Source of the DNA: Bacillota bacterium
GTDB taxonomy: Bacteria; Bacillota; Limnochordia; Limnochordales; ZCTH02-B6
NCBI GenBank assembly: GCA_017656145.1
Contig: JACDOI010000018.1
Location: 1-44,892, forward strand
Direction of reading: 5' to 3'
DNA: 44,892 nucleotides
Of the stretch, positions 7,801-16,027 are shown in pieces (position 1 is the first letter of the stretch; each line of letters starts with the position of its first letter). The position numbers and the translations under genes were made by a program. The notes under the pieces are model-generated. The model did not search any database, had not been told where the DNA came from, and saw nothing but the letters and a program-made list of their open reading frames with translations.

Positions 7801-8454
7801 CTGAAAGTACAACTCGTCGCTCTCGCGTTGCTGCTCTCGCTAGCTCAAAATGTGTCCTTTGCTGCGGCCTTGTCGGATTCTCCCGCCGCTGTGGCGTCGA
7901 CCGCCGGCCCCGCCGTGGCCTATACCGCGGTGACCGGCGAGAGCACGGCCCGCTACCGAGTGGGGGAACGGTTGGTGAATATCCCCCTCCCTGTAGAGGC
8001 AGTCGGAGTGACCCAGGACGTTTCCGGAACTGTCTACTTTGACAAGACCGGTCAGCCTGCGGCCGAATCGGTCGTCCGCGTCGAGCTGGGATCCCTGCGG
8101 AGCGACCAGTCCCGGCGGGACAACTTCGTGCGCAACAACGTCCTGCAGGTCCGGCAGTACCCGCAGGCAGTCTTCGTGCCGACAGAGATCCGGGGGATGC
8201 CGTGGCCGGTCCCGGAATCCGGCCAGGCGGACATCACCATCGTCGGCCAGCTGACCATCCGGGACGTTACCCGGGAAGTGGAATGGACCGGTCAAGCCGC
8301 TTTCGACGGGGAAACCATGAGAATCACCGCGGCGACGTCCGTCACCTTTGACGACTTCAACCTGTCGCAGCCCCGGGTGCCCATCGTCCTCAGCGTCGAT
8401 GAGGTGATCCGCCTGGAGGCCGACATCGTACTCCAACGGACCGGCGACGCTTAA
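7801..8454 (+). CDS. Secreted YceI-family protein
   Basis: YceI proteins have a lipocalin-like fold that binds polyisoprenoid or similar lipids outside the cytoplasm. About 217 residues: a signal peptide (KVQLVALALLLSLAQNVSFA), then YTAVTGESTARYRVGERL, GTVYFDKTGQPAAESVVRVE, SDQSRRDNFVRNNVLQV, ADITIVGQLTIRDVTREVEW and FDDFNLSQPRVPIVLSVDE, which match the YceI order. No ATG, GTG or TTG lies at a useful position before the signal peptide. The only in-frame codon with a proper SD (AAAGGAGAGG) is CTG at 7801, so initiation at CTG is likely. The wider open frame back to 7396 overlaps thrC antisense and is rejected. The gene has no obvious partner. Confidence 0.8.
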   Translation: MKVQLVALALLLSLAQNVSFAAALSDSPAAVASTAGPAVAYTAVTGESTARYRVGERLVNIPLPVEAVGVTQDVSGTVYFDKTGQPAAESVVRVELGSLRSDQSRRDNFVRNNVLQVRQYPQAVFVPTEIRGMPWPVPESGQADITIVGQLTIRDVTREVEWTGQAAFDGETMRITAATSVTFDDFNLSQPRVPIVLSVDEVIRLEADIVLQRTGDA

Positions 8455-8603
8455 CCGCCGCGGGGTTCTTCGGCAGCCTTTCCCGCCAAGCCAAAGGTAT
8501 CGCCGGTCTTTTCGGCGAATGCCCTTAACAAGCGCAGGAAAGGCAGACCGGTCTCATTGTCTTGTCCTTTTGCCCTCCGGGGCGATCGCGGGGGTGAACG
8601 CCG

Positions 8604-9251
8604 TTGAGAAGCGCAACAGTGGCCCAACTGGCCGAGATCGGCGTCATACCGGTCATCCGGGTCGATTCGGAAGAACTGGCTCTGAAGATCAGCGAAGCCA
8701 TTCTCGCGGGCGGCGCGCGGACGGTGGAGATCACCTTCTCCGTACCCGGTGCCCCCAAAGTCATTTCGGCCTTGCGGCACCGGTTCTCCGAGCTCATCGT
8801 CGGCGCGGGGACGGTTTTGGACGAGCCGGGGGTCCGTGCGGCCATCGATGCCGGAGCGCAGTACATCGTCAGCCCGGGGCTTTCGCCGGGGGTCGTCCAT
8901 GCCGCCCATCGGTTCGGTCTCCCGGTCATGCCGGGGGTCATGACACCCACCGAGGCGGTTCAAGCTCTTGAGCTGGGAGCCGATGTCTTAAAGCTTTTTC
9001 CTGCCTCGGCGCTGGGCCCCGGTTACCTGAAGGCCCTGCGGGCGCCGCTGCCCCAGGCCGTGTGGTGCCCCACCGGCGGAGTGGATTTGGACAACTTGGA
9101 AGGATGGGTTTCCTCAGGGGCCGACATGGTGGGCGTGGGAAGCCCGCTCCTGCGGGACGTAGCGACAAGCGGGGACATGGCCGCCTTGACCGCCCGGACC
9201 CGGCGGTTCGTCGAAGAGTGGGCTCGCCTGCGGGCGCGTCGTGCCCGCTGA
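8604..9251 (+). CDS. eda: 2-dehydro-3-deoxy-phosphogluconate (KDPG) aldolase
   Basis: Class I aldolase that cleaves KDPG to pyruvate and glyceraldehyde-3-phosphate. 215 residues, a normal length. Catalytic Glu42 is in RTVEITFS, the Schiff-base Lys130 in ADVLKLFPAS, and the phosphate-binding loop in CPTGGVDLDN. The start is TTG at 8604 with GGGGGTG about seven bases upstream; GTG at 8619 is an alternative. It converges on the KDG kinase gene, so the last two steps of the pathway are encoded side by side but in separate transcripts. The 149 bp before it holds no gene; a weak cgccg/cggcg hairpin at 8501-8517 is all I see. Confidence 0.9.
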   Translation: MRSATVAQLAEIGVIPVIRVDSEELALKISEAILAGGARTVEITFSVPGAPKVISALRHRFSELIVGAGTVLDEPGVRAAIDAGAQYIVSPGLSPGVVHAAHRFGLPVMPGVMTPTEAVQALELGADVLKLFPASALGPGYLKALRAPLPQAVWCPTGGVDLDNLEGWVSSGADMVGVGSPLLRDVATSGDMAALTARTRRFVEEWARLRARRAR

Positions 9252-9287
9252 ACCCGTGCCGGTGCCGTGCTGGTGCCGTACGCCGAT

Positions 9288-9331
9288 GCCGCTGGTGCGG
9301 ACCCATCGCGGGGTGAGCCCGCATCAGCGGC
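9288..9331. terminator. Possible hairpin between converging eda and kdgK
   Basis: Arms gccgctggtgcgg and ccgcatcagcggc pair over 13 positions with one G-U, around an 18-base loop. It overlaps the last codons of kdgK. There is no U-tract. A weak candidate for a shared 3'-end structure. Confidence 0.3.
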
Positions 9332-10319
9332 TGACGCCGCCGGTAATGCCGTTCGCCAGGCGGCGCACGTCGTCCGGGTCCGCCAGGCACACATCGCCGC
9401 GGTATGTGCATTTCAGGGCCATCATTGCGCTGCCGAGCCGCACACCTTCCCGGACGTCCCCCGTCTCCAAGAGAGCCCAGAGAAAGCCGGCCGCATACGC
9501 GTCGCCCGCCCCCACCCGGTCTACGGTCTGCACAGGAGCCGTTTCGTCATGGAAAACGTATCTGCCCTCGCACCACGCGGCCGCCCGCCAGCGCACCGCG
9601 GGATCTGCATCGGGCGGGTTGTACACCATCGTCGCGCAGCGCAAGGAAAACTGGCGGGCAAGCCACTCCAACAGCGTCTCCGGGGAATCCCCCGGGGCGC
9701 CCAAAACGTCGACCGCGTCGTCCCAGGACGTAAACAAATACTGGACGCGCTCAAGCAACGGCAAAAGAACCCGCCGGGCCTCGCTGGCCGGCCACAGCTT
9801 GGAACGGTAATTCACGTCGAACGCGATCAATATTCCGGCCTGATGCGCCGCCTCCATCGCAGCCCGAATTCCGCCCGCCGCTTCCGGGCTGAGCGCGGCG
9901 GTAATGCCTGTGGTAAACAGAACGCCCGCGGGCGCGACGGCCTTGGACCAGTCGAACCGGGTCCACGGATAGCGGGAAAAGGCCGAGCCGTCCCGGTCAT
10001 ACGTGACCACAGCGGGGCGAGGAGGTACCCCGGGCTCGTAGTAATACGTCCCCATCCGGCCGGGGGCGGCCATATCTCCGGCCAAGACGACGCCGTAGGA
10101 GGCGATCTTCCGGCGCGCCAGCGCCCCCAGGGGACTTGCGGGCAACGCCGTCACCATCCGGACCCGCTGCCCGAGGTGGGCCAAGCTGGCAGCCACATTC
10201 AGCTCGGAGCCGGCCACGTGCACGTGAAACCGGTGAGCGTCCCGGACCCGTTCACCCGGGTCTGTCGAATAGCGCAGCAGTACTTCGCCGAACGTCAGCA
10301 CTTCCCGTCGATTTCCCAT
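9324..10319 (-). CDS. kdgK: 2-keto-3-deoxygluconate kinase (PfkB family)
   Basis: Phosphorylates KDG to KDPG, feeding the aldolase encoded next door. About 331 residues of the ribokinase/PfkB fold. The N-terminus EVLTFGEVLLRYS and GSELNVAASLAHLGQRVRMV form the sugar-binding region; the catalytic base and anion hole are in DRVGAGDAYAAGF. A KDG-kinase-like YRSKLWP motif (FDVNYRSKLW) is present. ATG at 10319 is preceded by GGGCGGGG at five bases; the GTG six bases upstream is less well spaced. It is the last gene of the minus-strand sugar-acid cluster, 47 bp after the Ldh2-type dehydrogenase. Other PfkB substrates such as fructose are possible, but the neighbourhood favours KDG. Confidence 0.85.
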   Translation of the reverse strand: MGNRREVLTFGEVLLRYSTDPGERVRDAHRFHVHVAGSELNVAASLAHLGQRVRMVTALPASPLGALARRKIASYGVVLAGDMAAPGRMGTYYYEPGVPPRPAVVTYDRDGSAFSRYPWTRFDWSKAVAPAGVLFTTGITAALSPEAAGGIRAAMEAAHQAGILIAFDVNYRSKLWPASEARRVLLPLLERVQYLFTSWDDAVDVLGAPGDSPETLLEWLARQFSLRCATMVYNPPDADPAVRWRAAAWCEGRYVFHDETAPVQTVDRVGAGDAYAAGFLWALLETGDVREGVRLGSAMMALKCTYRGDVCLADPDDVRRLANGITGGVSR

Positions 10320-10366
10320 CTCCACCCCGCCCGTCGTTGCCGGTTGGACCGTGAAACCGGTTCGAT

Positions 10367-11434
10367 TTACGCATCAACTGCCGGCAGTCCCAAGCGCCGC
10401 TCCAGGTCCTCAAGGGCCTTGACAACCCCCGGCGGCAGCACGACGCCCTCGTTCCGGCGGCGTTCTTCTTTCCGCCACTCGGGCTCTCCCGGCAATTGGA
10501 CCCGCTCAAAGCCTTCGGCCGGCGGCAACGCCCTCACCGCCCGGATGCTTTCGTCCACTTGCCGCGCAAACTCGCGCGGGTCCGCAAACGCCCCGACATC
10601 GATGGCCAGAAACAAATGCCCCAGGCCTTGCGGGCGATCCATACCGCTGTAGAGCGGGGCGATGTGCGGTCCGGTGAGGGCGCCGGCCAGCGGGCCGCAA
10701 AGCAAATCGATGACAAGGCCGATGGCCGAACCCTTAGCCCCGCCGAACGGCAACAGCGTGCCGGCCAAAGCCGCCTCCGGGTCGGTAGTCGGCCGCCCGT
10801 TTTCGTCCAGCGCCCAGCCGGGCGGAATGGTCTCGCCCCGCTCGCGGGCCAGCACAATGCGACCGTGGGCGCCGGCGCTTGTGGCCATGTCCACGGCTAC
10901 CGGCGGCTCCTCGCCGGCGGGAATGCCCACCGCCAGCGGGTTCGTCCCCAGGTACGCCTTTCGAGCTCCCCACGGCGCCACCAGGGCGTCCGCGTTGGAA
11001 CAGGCGACGCCCACCATTCCCTGCTGCACCGCCCGGCGGACGAAATACCACCCGATGCCGAAATGGTTCGAACGCCGCACCGCGGCCACGCCCACGCCGC
11101 ACCGGCGCGCCTTGGCAATGCACACATCCATCGCCTTCACCCCGGCCGGGATCCCGTGACCGTTGGCCGCGTCAAGGACGGCCGCCGCGGGCGTCTCGCG
11201 CACGATCCGGACCTTCGCCCGCGGGTCCAGCACTCCCCGTTGGATGCGCTCCACGTAAACCGGCAGGCGCAAAAGGCCGTGCGAGTGCACCCCTCGCAAA
11301 TCGGCCAGCACGAGAGATTCGGCGACAAGCCTGGCATCCTCGTCGTCCATGCCGACCCGCCCAAGCACCCGCCGGCACCGTTCTTCCAGCACCGGTCCCG
11401 GCCACCGGCGACCGCCACTATCTTCCGCGGACAC
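10367..11434 (-). CDS. Ldh2-family (malate/L-lactate/YiaK-type) NAD(P)-dependent oxidoreductase
   Basis: About 355 residues of the Ldh_2 fold, which includes malate dehydrogenase, ureidoglycolate dehydrogenase and 2,3-diketo-L-gulonate reductase YiaK. Visible motifs are ADLRGVHSHGLLRLPVYVER with the conserved Ser-His pair, VAAVRRSNHFGIGWYFVRRA, PLAVGIPAGEEPPVAVDMAT and LLPFGGAKGSAIGLVIDLL. The start is GTG at 11434; its SD (AGGGAGG) is rather far, at 12 bases. In a cluster with a TRAP transporter, KDG kinase and KDPG aldolase, a sugar-acid or 2-oxo-acid reductase or dehydrogenase role is likely, similar to yiaK with yiaMNO. The exact substrate cannot be told from sequence. Confidence 0.82.
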   Translation of the reverse strand: MSAEDSGGRRWPGPVLEERCRRVLGRVGMDDEDARLVAESLVLADLRGVHSHGLLRLPVYVERIQRGVLDPRAKVRIVRETPAAAVLDAANGHGIPAGVKAMDVCIAKARRCGVGVAAVRRSNHFGIGWYFVRRAVQQGMVGVACSNADALVAPWGARKAYLGTNPLAVGIPAGEEPPVAVDMATSAGAHGRIVLARERGETIPPGWALDENGRPTTDPEAALAGTLLPFGGAKGSAIGLVIDLLCGPLAGALTGPHIAPLYSGMDRPQGLGHLFLAIDVGAFADPREFARQVDESIRAVRALPPAEGFERVQLPGEPEWRKEERRRNEGVVLPPGVVKALEDLERRLGLPAVDA

Positions 11435-11453
11435 AGGCTCGCTCGTCCTCCCT

Positions 11454-11491
11454 TTTCGCCACCGCTTTCCGCTTTCGCCACCGCTTTCCGC
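11454..11491. repeat. 19-bp perfect tandem duplication
   Basis: The unit tttcgccaccgctttccgc occurs twice back to back (11454-11472 and 11473-11491). It fills most of the 61-bp gap between the SDR stop at 11496 and the Ldh2-type gene start, just upstream of its SD. It looks like a recent slippage duplication. Confidence 0.9.
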
Positions 11492-11495
11492 CGGT

Positions 11496-12269
11496 TCACC
11501 ACGGCTCGCCCGCGGTGAATCCCCCGTCCACGTACAAAATGTGGCCCGTGACGTAGTCCGACGCGCGGGAGGCCAGGAAAACGACCGCCCCGTCCAAGTC
11601 ACCGGCGGCTCCCGGCCTTCCCAGGGCGATGCGGGCCGTGAGCCGTTCCACCCACGCGGGATCCTGGAACAGCGTCTCGTTCAGCCTCGTGCGGAAAAAG
11701 CCGGGGGCGATGGCGTTGACATTGATCCGCCAAGGACCCCATTCCTGGGCCAGCGAGCGGGTGAGCATGGCCACCCCGCCTTTGCTCGCCGCATACGCCG
11801 CACGGCGGGGGAGACCGTGCGCGCTCATGACAGAACCGACGTTGATGATCTTCCCGCCGCCCTGGTCCCGCATCACCGGCGCCACCGCCCGGGCGCAAAA
11901 AAACGTCCCCGTCAAGTTCACATCGATGACCTGTTTCCAGTCTTGAATGTCCAGCTCATGGGAAGGCCGGATGGCATGGGTTCCGGCGGCGTTGACAAGA
12001 ACATCGATCCGCCCGCGCCAAGCCCGGGCCGCCTCCACCGCCTCCCGGACTTGCGCGTCATCGGTCACGTCGGCGACCAGCGCCTGGGCGCCTTCTCCAA
12101 GCTCGGCCCGGGCGCGCGAGAGAGCGTCCTCCCTGCGGCCCATCAGCACAACCCAAGCTCCCGCGCGCCGAAGCGCTTTAGCCATCGCCAGCCCCAGACC
12201 GCCGCTGGCGCCGGTCACCACCGCCACCCGGCCCGTCAAATCGAAGAGGTTTTCCCCATGCTCTCCCAC
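11496..12269 (-). CDS. SDR-family oxidoreductase, gluconate/KduD-like
   Basis: Classical short-chain dehydrogenase, 257 residues. The cofactor motif is TGASGGLG (residues 19-26), NAAG follows near residue 93, and the catalytic set is Ser146, Tyr159 and Lys163 (YAASK). The N-terminal NLFDLTGRVAVVTGASGG and the tail DYVTGHILYVDGGFTAG resemble gluconate 5-dehydrogenase and 2-deoxy-D-gluconate 3-dehydrogenase (KduD). The start is GTG at 12269 with GGAGGAGG seven bases upstream. It follows the other SDR by 27 bp and probably shares its transcript. It may interconvert a keto-sugar acid and its alcohol on the way to KDG. The assignment below family level is inference from the neighbours. Confidence 0.85.
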   Translation of the reverse strand: MGEHGENLFDLTGRVAVVTGASGGLGLAMAKALRRAGAWVVLMGRREDALSRARAELGEGAQALVADVTDDAQVREAVEAARAWRGRIDVLVNAAGTHAIRPSHELDIQDWKQVIDVNLTGTFFCARAVAPVMRDQGGGKIINVGSVMSAHGLPRRAAYAASKGGVAMLTRSLAQEWGPWRINVNAIAPGFFRTRLNETLFQDPAWVERLTARIALGRPGAAGDLDGAVVFLASRASDYVTGHILYVDGGFTAGEPW

Positions 12270-12296
12270 GCGATGTCCTCCTCCGAAGCGCCGGGG

Positions 12297-13037
12297 TCAA
12301 CCCATCCAGGCCCCGCCGTTGATGTCGAGGGTGGCGCCGGTGATAAACCCCGCCTCATCGGACGCAAGGAACGCGACCGCGGCGGCCACCTCCTCCGGCC
12401 GGCCCATCCGCCCCAGCGGGATGCCCTGCAAAACTTGCCGGCGCCGCTCCTCCGACCACTGGGCGCTCATATCCGTTTCGATGGCGTGCGGGGCCACGGC
12501 ATTGACCGTAATGCCGTACGGTGCCAGCTCCCGCGCCAAAGTCTTCGTCAGGTTGACAAGACCGGCTTTCGACGGCCCATAGCCGGGCGCGGACGTGATG
12601 TCTCCTGTGTGGGCGGCGATGGAGGCCACGTTGACGATGCGGCCCCACCGCTGTTCCATCATGACCGGGGCCACAAATTTGCAGCAGTTGAACGGCCCTT
12701 TCAGATTGACCGCCATCACCGCATCCCAATCGCTTTCCGTCACCGACAGCAACGTCCCCCGCCGGATGACCGCGGCGTTGTTCACCAAAATGTCGATGCG
12801 GCCGTATTCCTTCTTGACTTGTTCCACAAACTGTTCCACATCTTTGTAGCGGGCCACGTCCACGGAGAATCCCCGGGCCTGCCCGCCCGTGCGGGCGATG
12901 GCTTCGGCCGCGTCCTCGGCAGCTCCCGCCCGGACGCTTACCAGCACGACCCGGCACCCGTCTTTCGCCAGCCGCTCCGCGACAGCCCGCCCGATTCCCC
13001 GGCTGGCGCCGGTCACCACCGCCACGCGCGCTTCCAC
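12297..13037 (-). CDS. SDR-family oxidoreductase, FabG-like
   Basis: Second classical SDR of the cluster, 246 residues. TGASRGIG at residues 9-16, NNAA near 86, and the catalytic Ser139, Tyr153 and Lys157 (YGPSK) are intact; the tail TGATLDINGGAWMG is typical. Overall it resembles 3-oxoacyl-ACP reductase FabG, but there are no fatty-acid genes nearby. In this position, between a TRAP transporter and KDG enzymes, a sugar, sugar-acid or DEH-type reductase is more likely. The start is GTG at 13037 behind AAGGAGGG at eight bases. It is 81 bp after the TRAP large-permease gene. Confidence 0.85.
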   Translation of the reverse strand: MEARVAVVTGASRGIGRAVAERLAKDGCRVVLVSVRAGAAEDAAEAIARTGGQARGFSVDVARYKDVEQFVEQVKKEYGRIDILVNNAAVIRRGTLLSVTESDWDAVMAVNLKGPFNCCKFVAPVMMEQRWGRIVNVASIAAHTGDITSAPGYGPSKAGLVNLTKTLARELAPYGITVNAVAPHAIETDMSAQWSEERRRQVLQGIPLGRMGRPEEVAAAVAFLASDEAGFITGATLDINGGAWMG

Positions 13038-13118
13038 CGTGCAATCCCTCCTTCACTGCCCGCCGGGCTCCTTCGCCTCGTTCCGGCAGCCCACCCTGGA
13101 CCCCGCCATTTTGCCGCT

Positions 13119-14399
13119 TTATCCGAACAACAGCCGCGGGAAGAAGGTGACCAGCCCTGGAAACAGCGCCAAAATGATCAAGACGAGGAGGAGGCCCAGA
13201 AGGAACGGCCACCCTTCCCGGAAGTACTCCCCGATGGAACATTCCATGATCGAACACACGGCGTACGCGGCTAACCCTACCGGGGGAGTGAGCAGGCCGA
13301 AAGCGCACGTCAGAACCATCATGACTCCAAAAAACACAAGGTCCACGCCGAGGTCCCGCATGACGGGCACAAGCACCGACGTCAGGACCAAGATCATGAC
13401 TGTGGAGTCGACGACCGTCCCCAACACCAACAGAAACAAGAGGACAACACCGACGACAACGGCGGGCGAGTCGTGCAGTCCCACGAGAAACCCTGCCAGC
13501 CGCTGGGGCATCATCTCCCACTTGATGCCGTAGCTGATCAACGCCGACATCGAGATCAAAAGCATAATCATCCCGACGTCCCGGACGCTTTGCCGCAGCG
13601 CGCGGGCCAATCCCTCCCGGGTCAGCGCCCGGTGCACGAACCACCCGATGACAACGGCATAGACCGCCGCCACGGCGCCCACTTCCGACGGCACGAGCAG
13701 GCCGAACCGCAGCGCGACCAAAAGGAGCACGGGAAACAGAAGCGCCCAGACGCACCGACCGGCCATGGACGTCACCTCCCGCCAGGACGCCCGCTGATCG
13801 CTCTCCGCGGCGTATCCCCGGCGACGGGCGGTAATGGCGACGCCGATCATCAACACGCCGGTGATCAACAGGCCCGGAACGATGCCGCCTGCGAACAGCC
13901 GTCCGATGGACACCTCGCCGATACTGCCGTACAAAACCAGGCCGATGCTGGGCGGGATCGCCACGGTAATCAGAGCCGATGCGCCGTGGATGGCCGCGCC
14001 GTACCCGCGGCTGTACCCCCGCTTGACCATCCCCGGCCCCAGGATACGGGACTCCATCGACGCGTCCGCGATGGCCGAGCCGCTGACGCCTCCCATCAGC
14101 GTGCTGAGCACCACGCTCACCTGGGCCAGGCCGCCTTGCATGTGGCGGGTAATCACCGAGGCAAACGCCAGCAACCGGTCCGTAACTCCGGTCTCGTTCA
14201 TGAGGTTTCCGGCCAAAACGAACATGGGGATGGCCAGCAGAGCGAAATTTTGCGTTTCCGACAGCGCCAGCTGCACGGGCATCGTGAGCGGCAGAAACGG
14301 ATCCCTCAAGAAGAAGACGAGGCCGGCAATGCCGATGGCGAACGCCACGGGCATACCGAGCAAGAGCAGAACGCCGAAGATGATAAGCACGACGCTCAT
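13119..14399 (-). CDS. dctM: TRAP transporter large permease (DctM)
   Basis: The sodium-coupled transport subunit of a tripartite ATP-independent periplasmic transporter. 426 residues, about 12 membrane segments, standard for DctM/YiaN/SiaM. Family segments are NFALLAIPMFVLAGNLMNETG, STLMGGVSGSAIADASMESR, SALITVAIPPSIGLVLYG and FGLLTPPVGLAAYAVCSI. Its ATG overlaps the stop of the small permease by four bases (ATGA), so the two are translationally coupled. With the binding protein upstream it makes a complete DctPQM system, here probably for a sugar acid. Confidence 0.93.
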   Translation of the reverse strand: MSVVLIIFGVLLLLGMPVAFAIGIAGLVFFLRDPFLPLTMPVQLALSETQNFALLAIPMFVLAGNLMNETGVTDRLLAFASVITRHMQGGLAQVSVVLSTLMGGVSGSAIADASMESRILGPGMVKRGYSRGYGAAIHGASALITVAIPPSIGLVLYGSIGEVSIGRLFAGGIVPGLLITGVLMIGVAITARRRGYAAESDQRASWREVTSMAGRCVWALLFPVLLLVALRFGLLVPSEVGAVAAVYAVVIGWFVHRALTREGLARALRQSVRDVGMIMLLISMSALISYGIKWEMMPQRLAGFLVGLHDSPAVVVGVVLLFLLVLGTVVDSTVMILVLTSVLVPVMRDLGVDLVFFGVMMVLTCAFGLLTPPVGLAAYAVCSIMECSIGEYFREGWPFLLGLLLVLIILALFPGLVTFFPRLLFG

Positions 14400-14944
14400 G
14401 CCCGTTCCTCCAGCACGGGGCGGTCATTCCCCGTTTCTTCCCGGGCGACGCCGGGGGCTTGGCCGCCGTCTCGCCAGGCCTTAAGCGTCTCGCCCATCTT
14501 GCGCACCGTCGTGACGGCCAACAGCAAACTGCCCGCCGGAACGCTCAAGGTGACCCACATGTAACTGAATCCGGGGATGCCTTGAAATGCGCGGAAGCGG
14601 CTGATGAAGGCGATGGATGTACCATACCAGATCATGATGCCGAGAAATCCCAGGATAAGGGTATAGTTGAACAGCCGCAGCGCGCACCGGGCCCCGTGGG
14701 GCAACCGCTGGACGAGAATCTCCACCGCGACGTGCCGGTCGTGGCGCATGGCCACATCGGCGCTGAGGAACGCCGCCCAGGCGAAGAAAAATCCCGCCAT
14801 CTCAGTGGTCCAGTTGAGTGGATGACCCAATCCCCGGGCCAGCGCGCCCGCGGTCACGATGACGGCCGACACGATGAGGCAAACCTGGGCGACCATCTCT
14901 TCGGCGTCGCAAATGATGCGATACAGCCTCCCCAGTCTGTTCAC
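14396..14944 (-). CDS. dctQ: TRAP transporter small permease (DctQ)
   Basis: Four-helix partner of DctM, 182 residues. Hydrophobic segments include VCLIVSAVIVTAGALARGLG, GFFFAWAAFLSADVAMRHDR (with the typical RHDRHVAVEILV motif), YTLILGFLGIMIWYGTSIAF and YMWVTLSVPAGSLLLAVTTV. The start is GTG at 14944 with GGAGGG six bases upstream. A strong intercistronic hairpin separates it from dctP, and its stop overlaps dctM. Confidence 0.9.
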   Translation of the reverse strand: MNRLGRLYRIICDAEEMVAQVCLIVSAVIVTAGALARGLGHPLNWTTEMAGFFFAWAAFLSADVAMRHDRHVAVEILVQRLPHGARCALRLFNYTLILGFLGIMIWYGTSIAFISRFRAFQGIPGFSYMWVTLSVPAGSLLLAVTTVRKMGETLKAWRDGGQAPGVAREETGNDRPVLEERA

Positions 14945-14978
14945 CGCCGTCCCTCCGGCCCTTGAAGTACCGGGCGGC

Positions 14979-15006
14979 CCCCGGCCCGCCAGGATGCGGG
15001 CCGGGG
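14979..15006 (-). terminator. Intercistronic hairpin between dctP and dctQ
   Basis: Arms ccccggcccgc and gcgggccgggg with a six-base loop lie 31 bp after the dctP stop. There is no U-tract. As in many TRAP and ABC operons it probably protects the dctP message or attenuates the permease genes. Confidence 0.6.
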
Positions 15007-15037
15007 CACTGCCTACCCACCGGTGAAACCTCTTGCG

Positions 15038-16027
15038 CTAGGGCGTGCGGCCCAGCTGGCGGTAGAGCTCCGCCCGCACTTCGGCCAATCCGAGACGCTC
15101 GTAGGCCGCCTCGCCGGCGATGCGAAACGCCTCCAGATCGACGTCTTCGACGATCGTCATCCCCAGGCGCTGGACTTCCTCCTTCACCCGGGCGGTATTC
15201 TCCTGGATGGCGTAGGACGTCTCCAGGCCGGCCCGGTCGGCCTCCTCGACCAGAATCTGCTGGTACTCCTCGGGCAGGCTGCGGAACCACTGCTCGCTGA
15301 TGACTTCGAAGTTGATCAGCAGGAAGTGTCCCGTCTCGTTGACGTACTTCAGCACTTCGTACAGGCTTCCGTCGATGATATTGTCGTAGACGAGCTCCGC
15401 GCCGTCAACGGCTCCCTGCTGCAAACCCGGATAAATGTCGCCGAAGTTGAGCGCGGTGGGCACCGCTCCCAAAGCCCGGACCGACTCTTGCCAAATGGGC
15501 GCAGGGGGCGTGCGAATCCGCAACCCGGCCAAATCGGACGGATGCCGGATGGGCTTGTTGGTCATAAAGTGCCGGAACCCTTGGACCCATGTGAACGAGA
15601 GCACCCGGATGCCGTACTTCTCAGCCAGCTCGTCGATCCACCCTTGGACGACTGGCAAGTCTTTGAGGGCCACCACGTCCTCGATGCTTTCGACGAAGTA
15701 CGGCCCGTTCATGACACCGATGGCCGGAACGTAGTTGGCCAGGCGGGCGGAGTCCGTGTTCTGACCCACCGGAACGCCCTGCCGGATCTGCTCCAGGATG
15801 TCCTCTTCTACGCCCAGCTGGGAGCTGTGAAAGACAAGAATCTGCAAATCCCCGTTCGTTCGCTCAAAGACCCGCTCGGCCCATCGCTCAAGCCCGGCAT
15901 GATACGGGTGGTTGGGTCCCAGGACGTGATTGAACCGCAACACATAACGGGGTTGTGCATCGACCGATGTCCCGGCCAGCACGACCAGCGCCACCAGCAA
16001 CATGACCGCCGACAGCTTCCTCGACAT
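15038..16027 (-). CDS. dctP: TRAP transporter substrate-binding protein (DctP)
   Basis: Extracytoplasmic receptor of the TRAP system, about 329 residues. A signal peptide (SRKLSAVMLLVALVVLAGTS) is cut near VDAQP. The mature protein follows the family order: YVLRFNHVLGPNHPYHAGLE, FERTNGDLQILVFHSSQLG, the DLAGLRIRTPPAPIWQESVR segment with the carboxylate-binding Arg, and ALNFGDIYPGLQQGAVDGAE. The conserved arginine and aspartate/tyrosine pattern fits uronates and other organic acids. ATG at 16027 was chosen; the open frame extends to 16072 without a better SD. It is the first gene of the IclR-controlled operon, with a 178-nt leader from the predicted promoter. Confidence 0.9.
   Translation of the reverse strand: MSRKLSAVMLLVALVVLAGTSVDAQPRYVLRFNHVLGPNHPYHAGLERWAERVFERTNGDLQILVFHSSQLGVEEDILEQIRQGVPVGQNTDSARLANYVPAIGVMNGPYFVESIEDVVALKDLPVVQGWIDELAEKYGIRVLSFTWVQGFRHFMTNKPIRHPSDLAGLRIRTPPAPIWQESVRALGAVPTALNFGDIYPGLQQGAVDGAELVYDNIIDGSLYEVLKYVNETGHFLLINFEVISEQWFRSLPEEYQQILVEEADRAGLETSYAIQENTARVKEEVQRLGMTIVEDVDLEAFRIAGEAAYERLGLAEVRAELYRQLGRTP

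Noticed and set aside
11349-13274. A 641-codon plus-strand open frame
   Set aside because: It is antisense to two clear SDRs and the TRAP permease end, with an Arg/His/Pro-rich shadow composition; no family resemblance.
12355-14427. A 690-codon minus-strand open frame in the dctM/SDR region
   Set aside because: Out of frame with the well-supported dctM and SDR genes; low-complexity Arg/Gly content.
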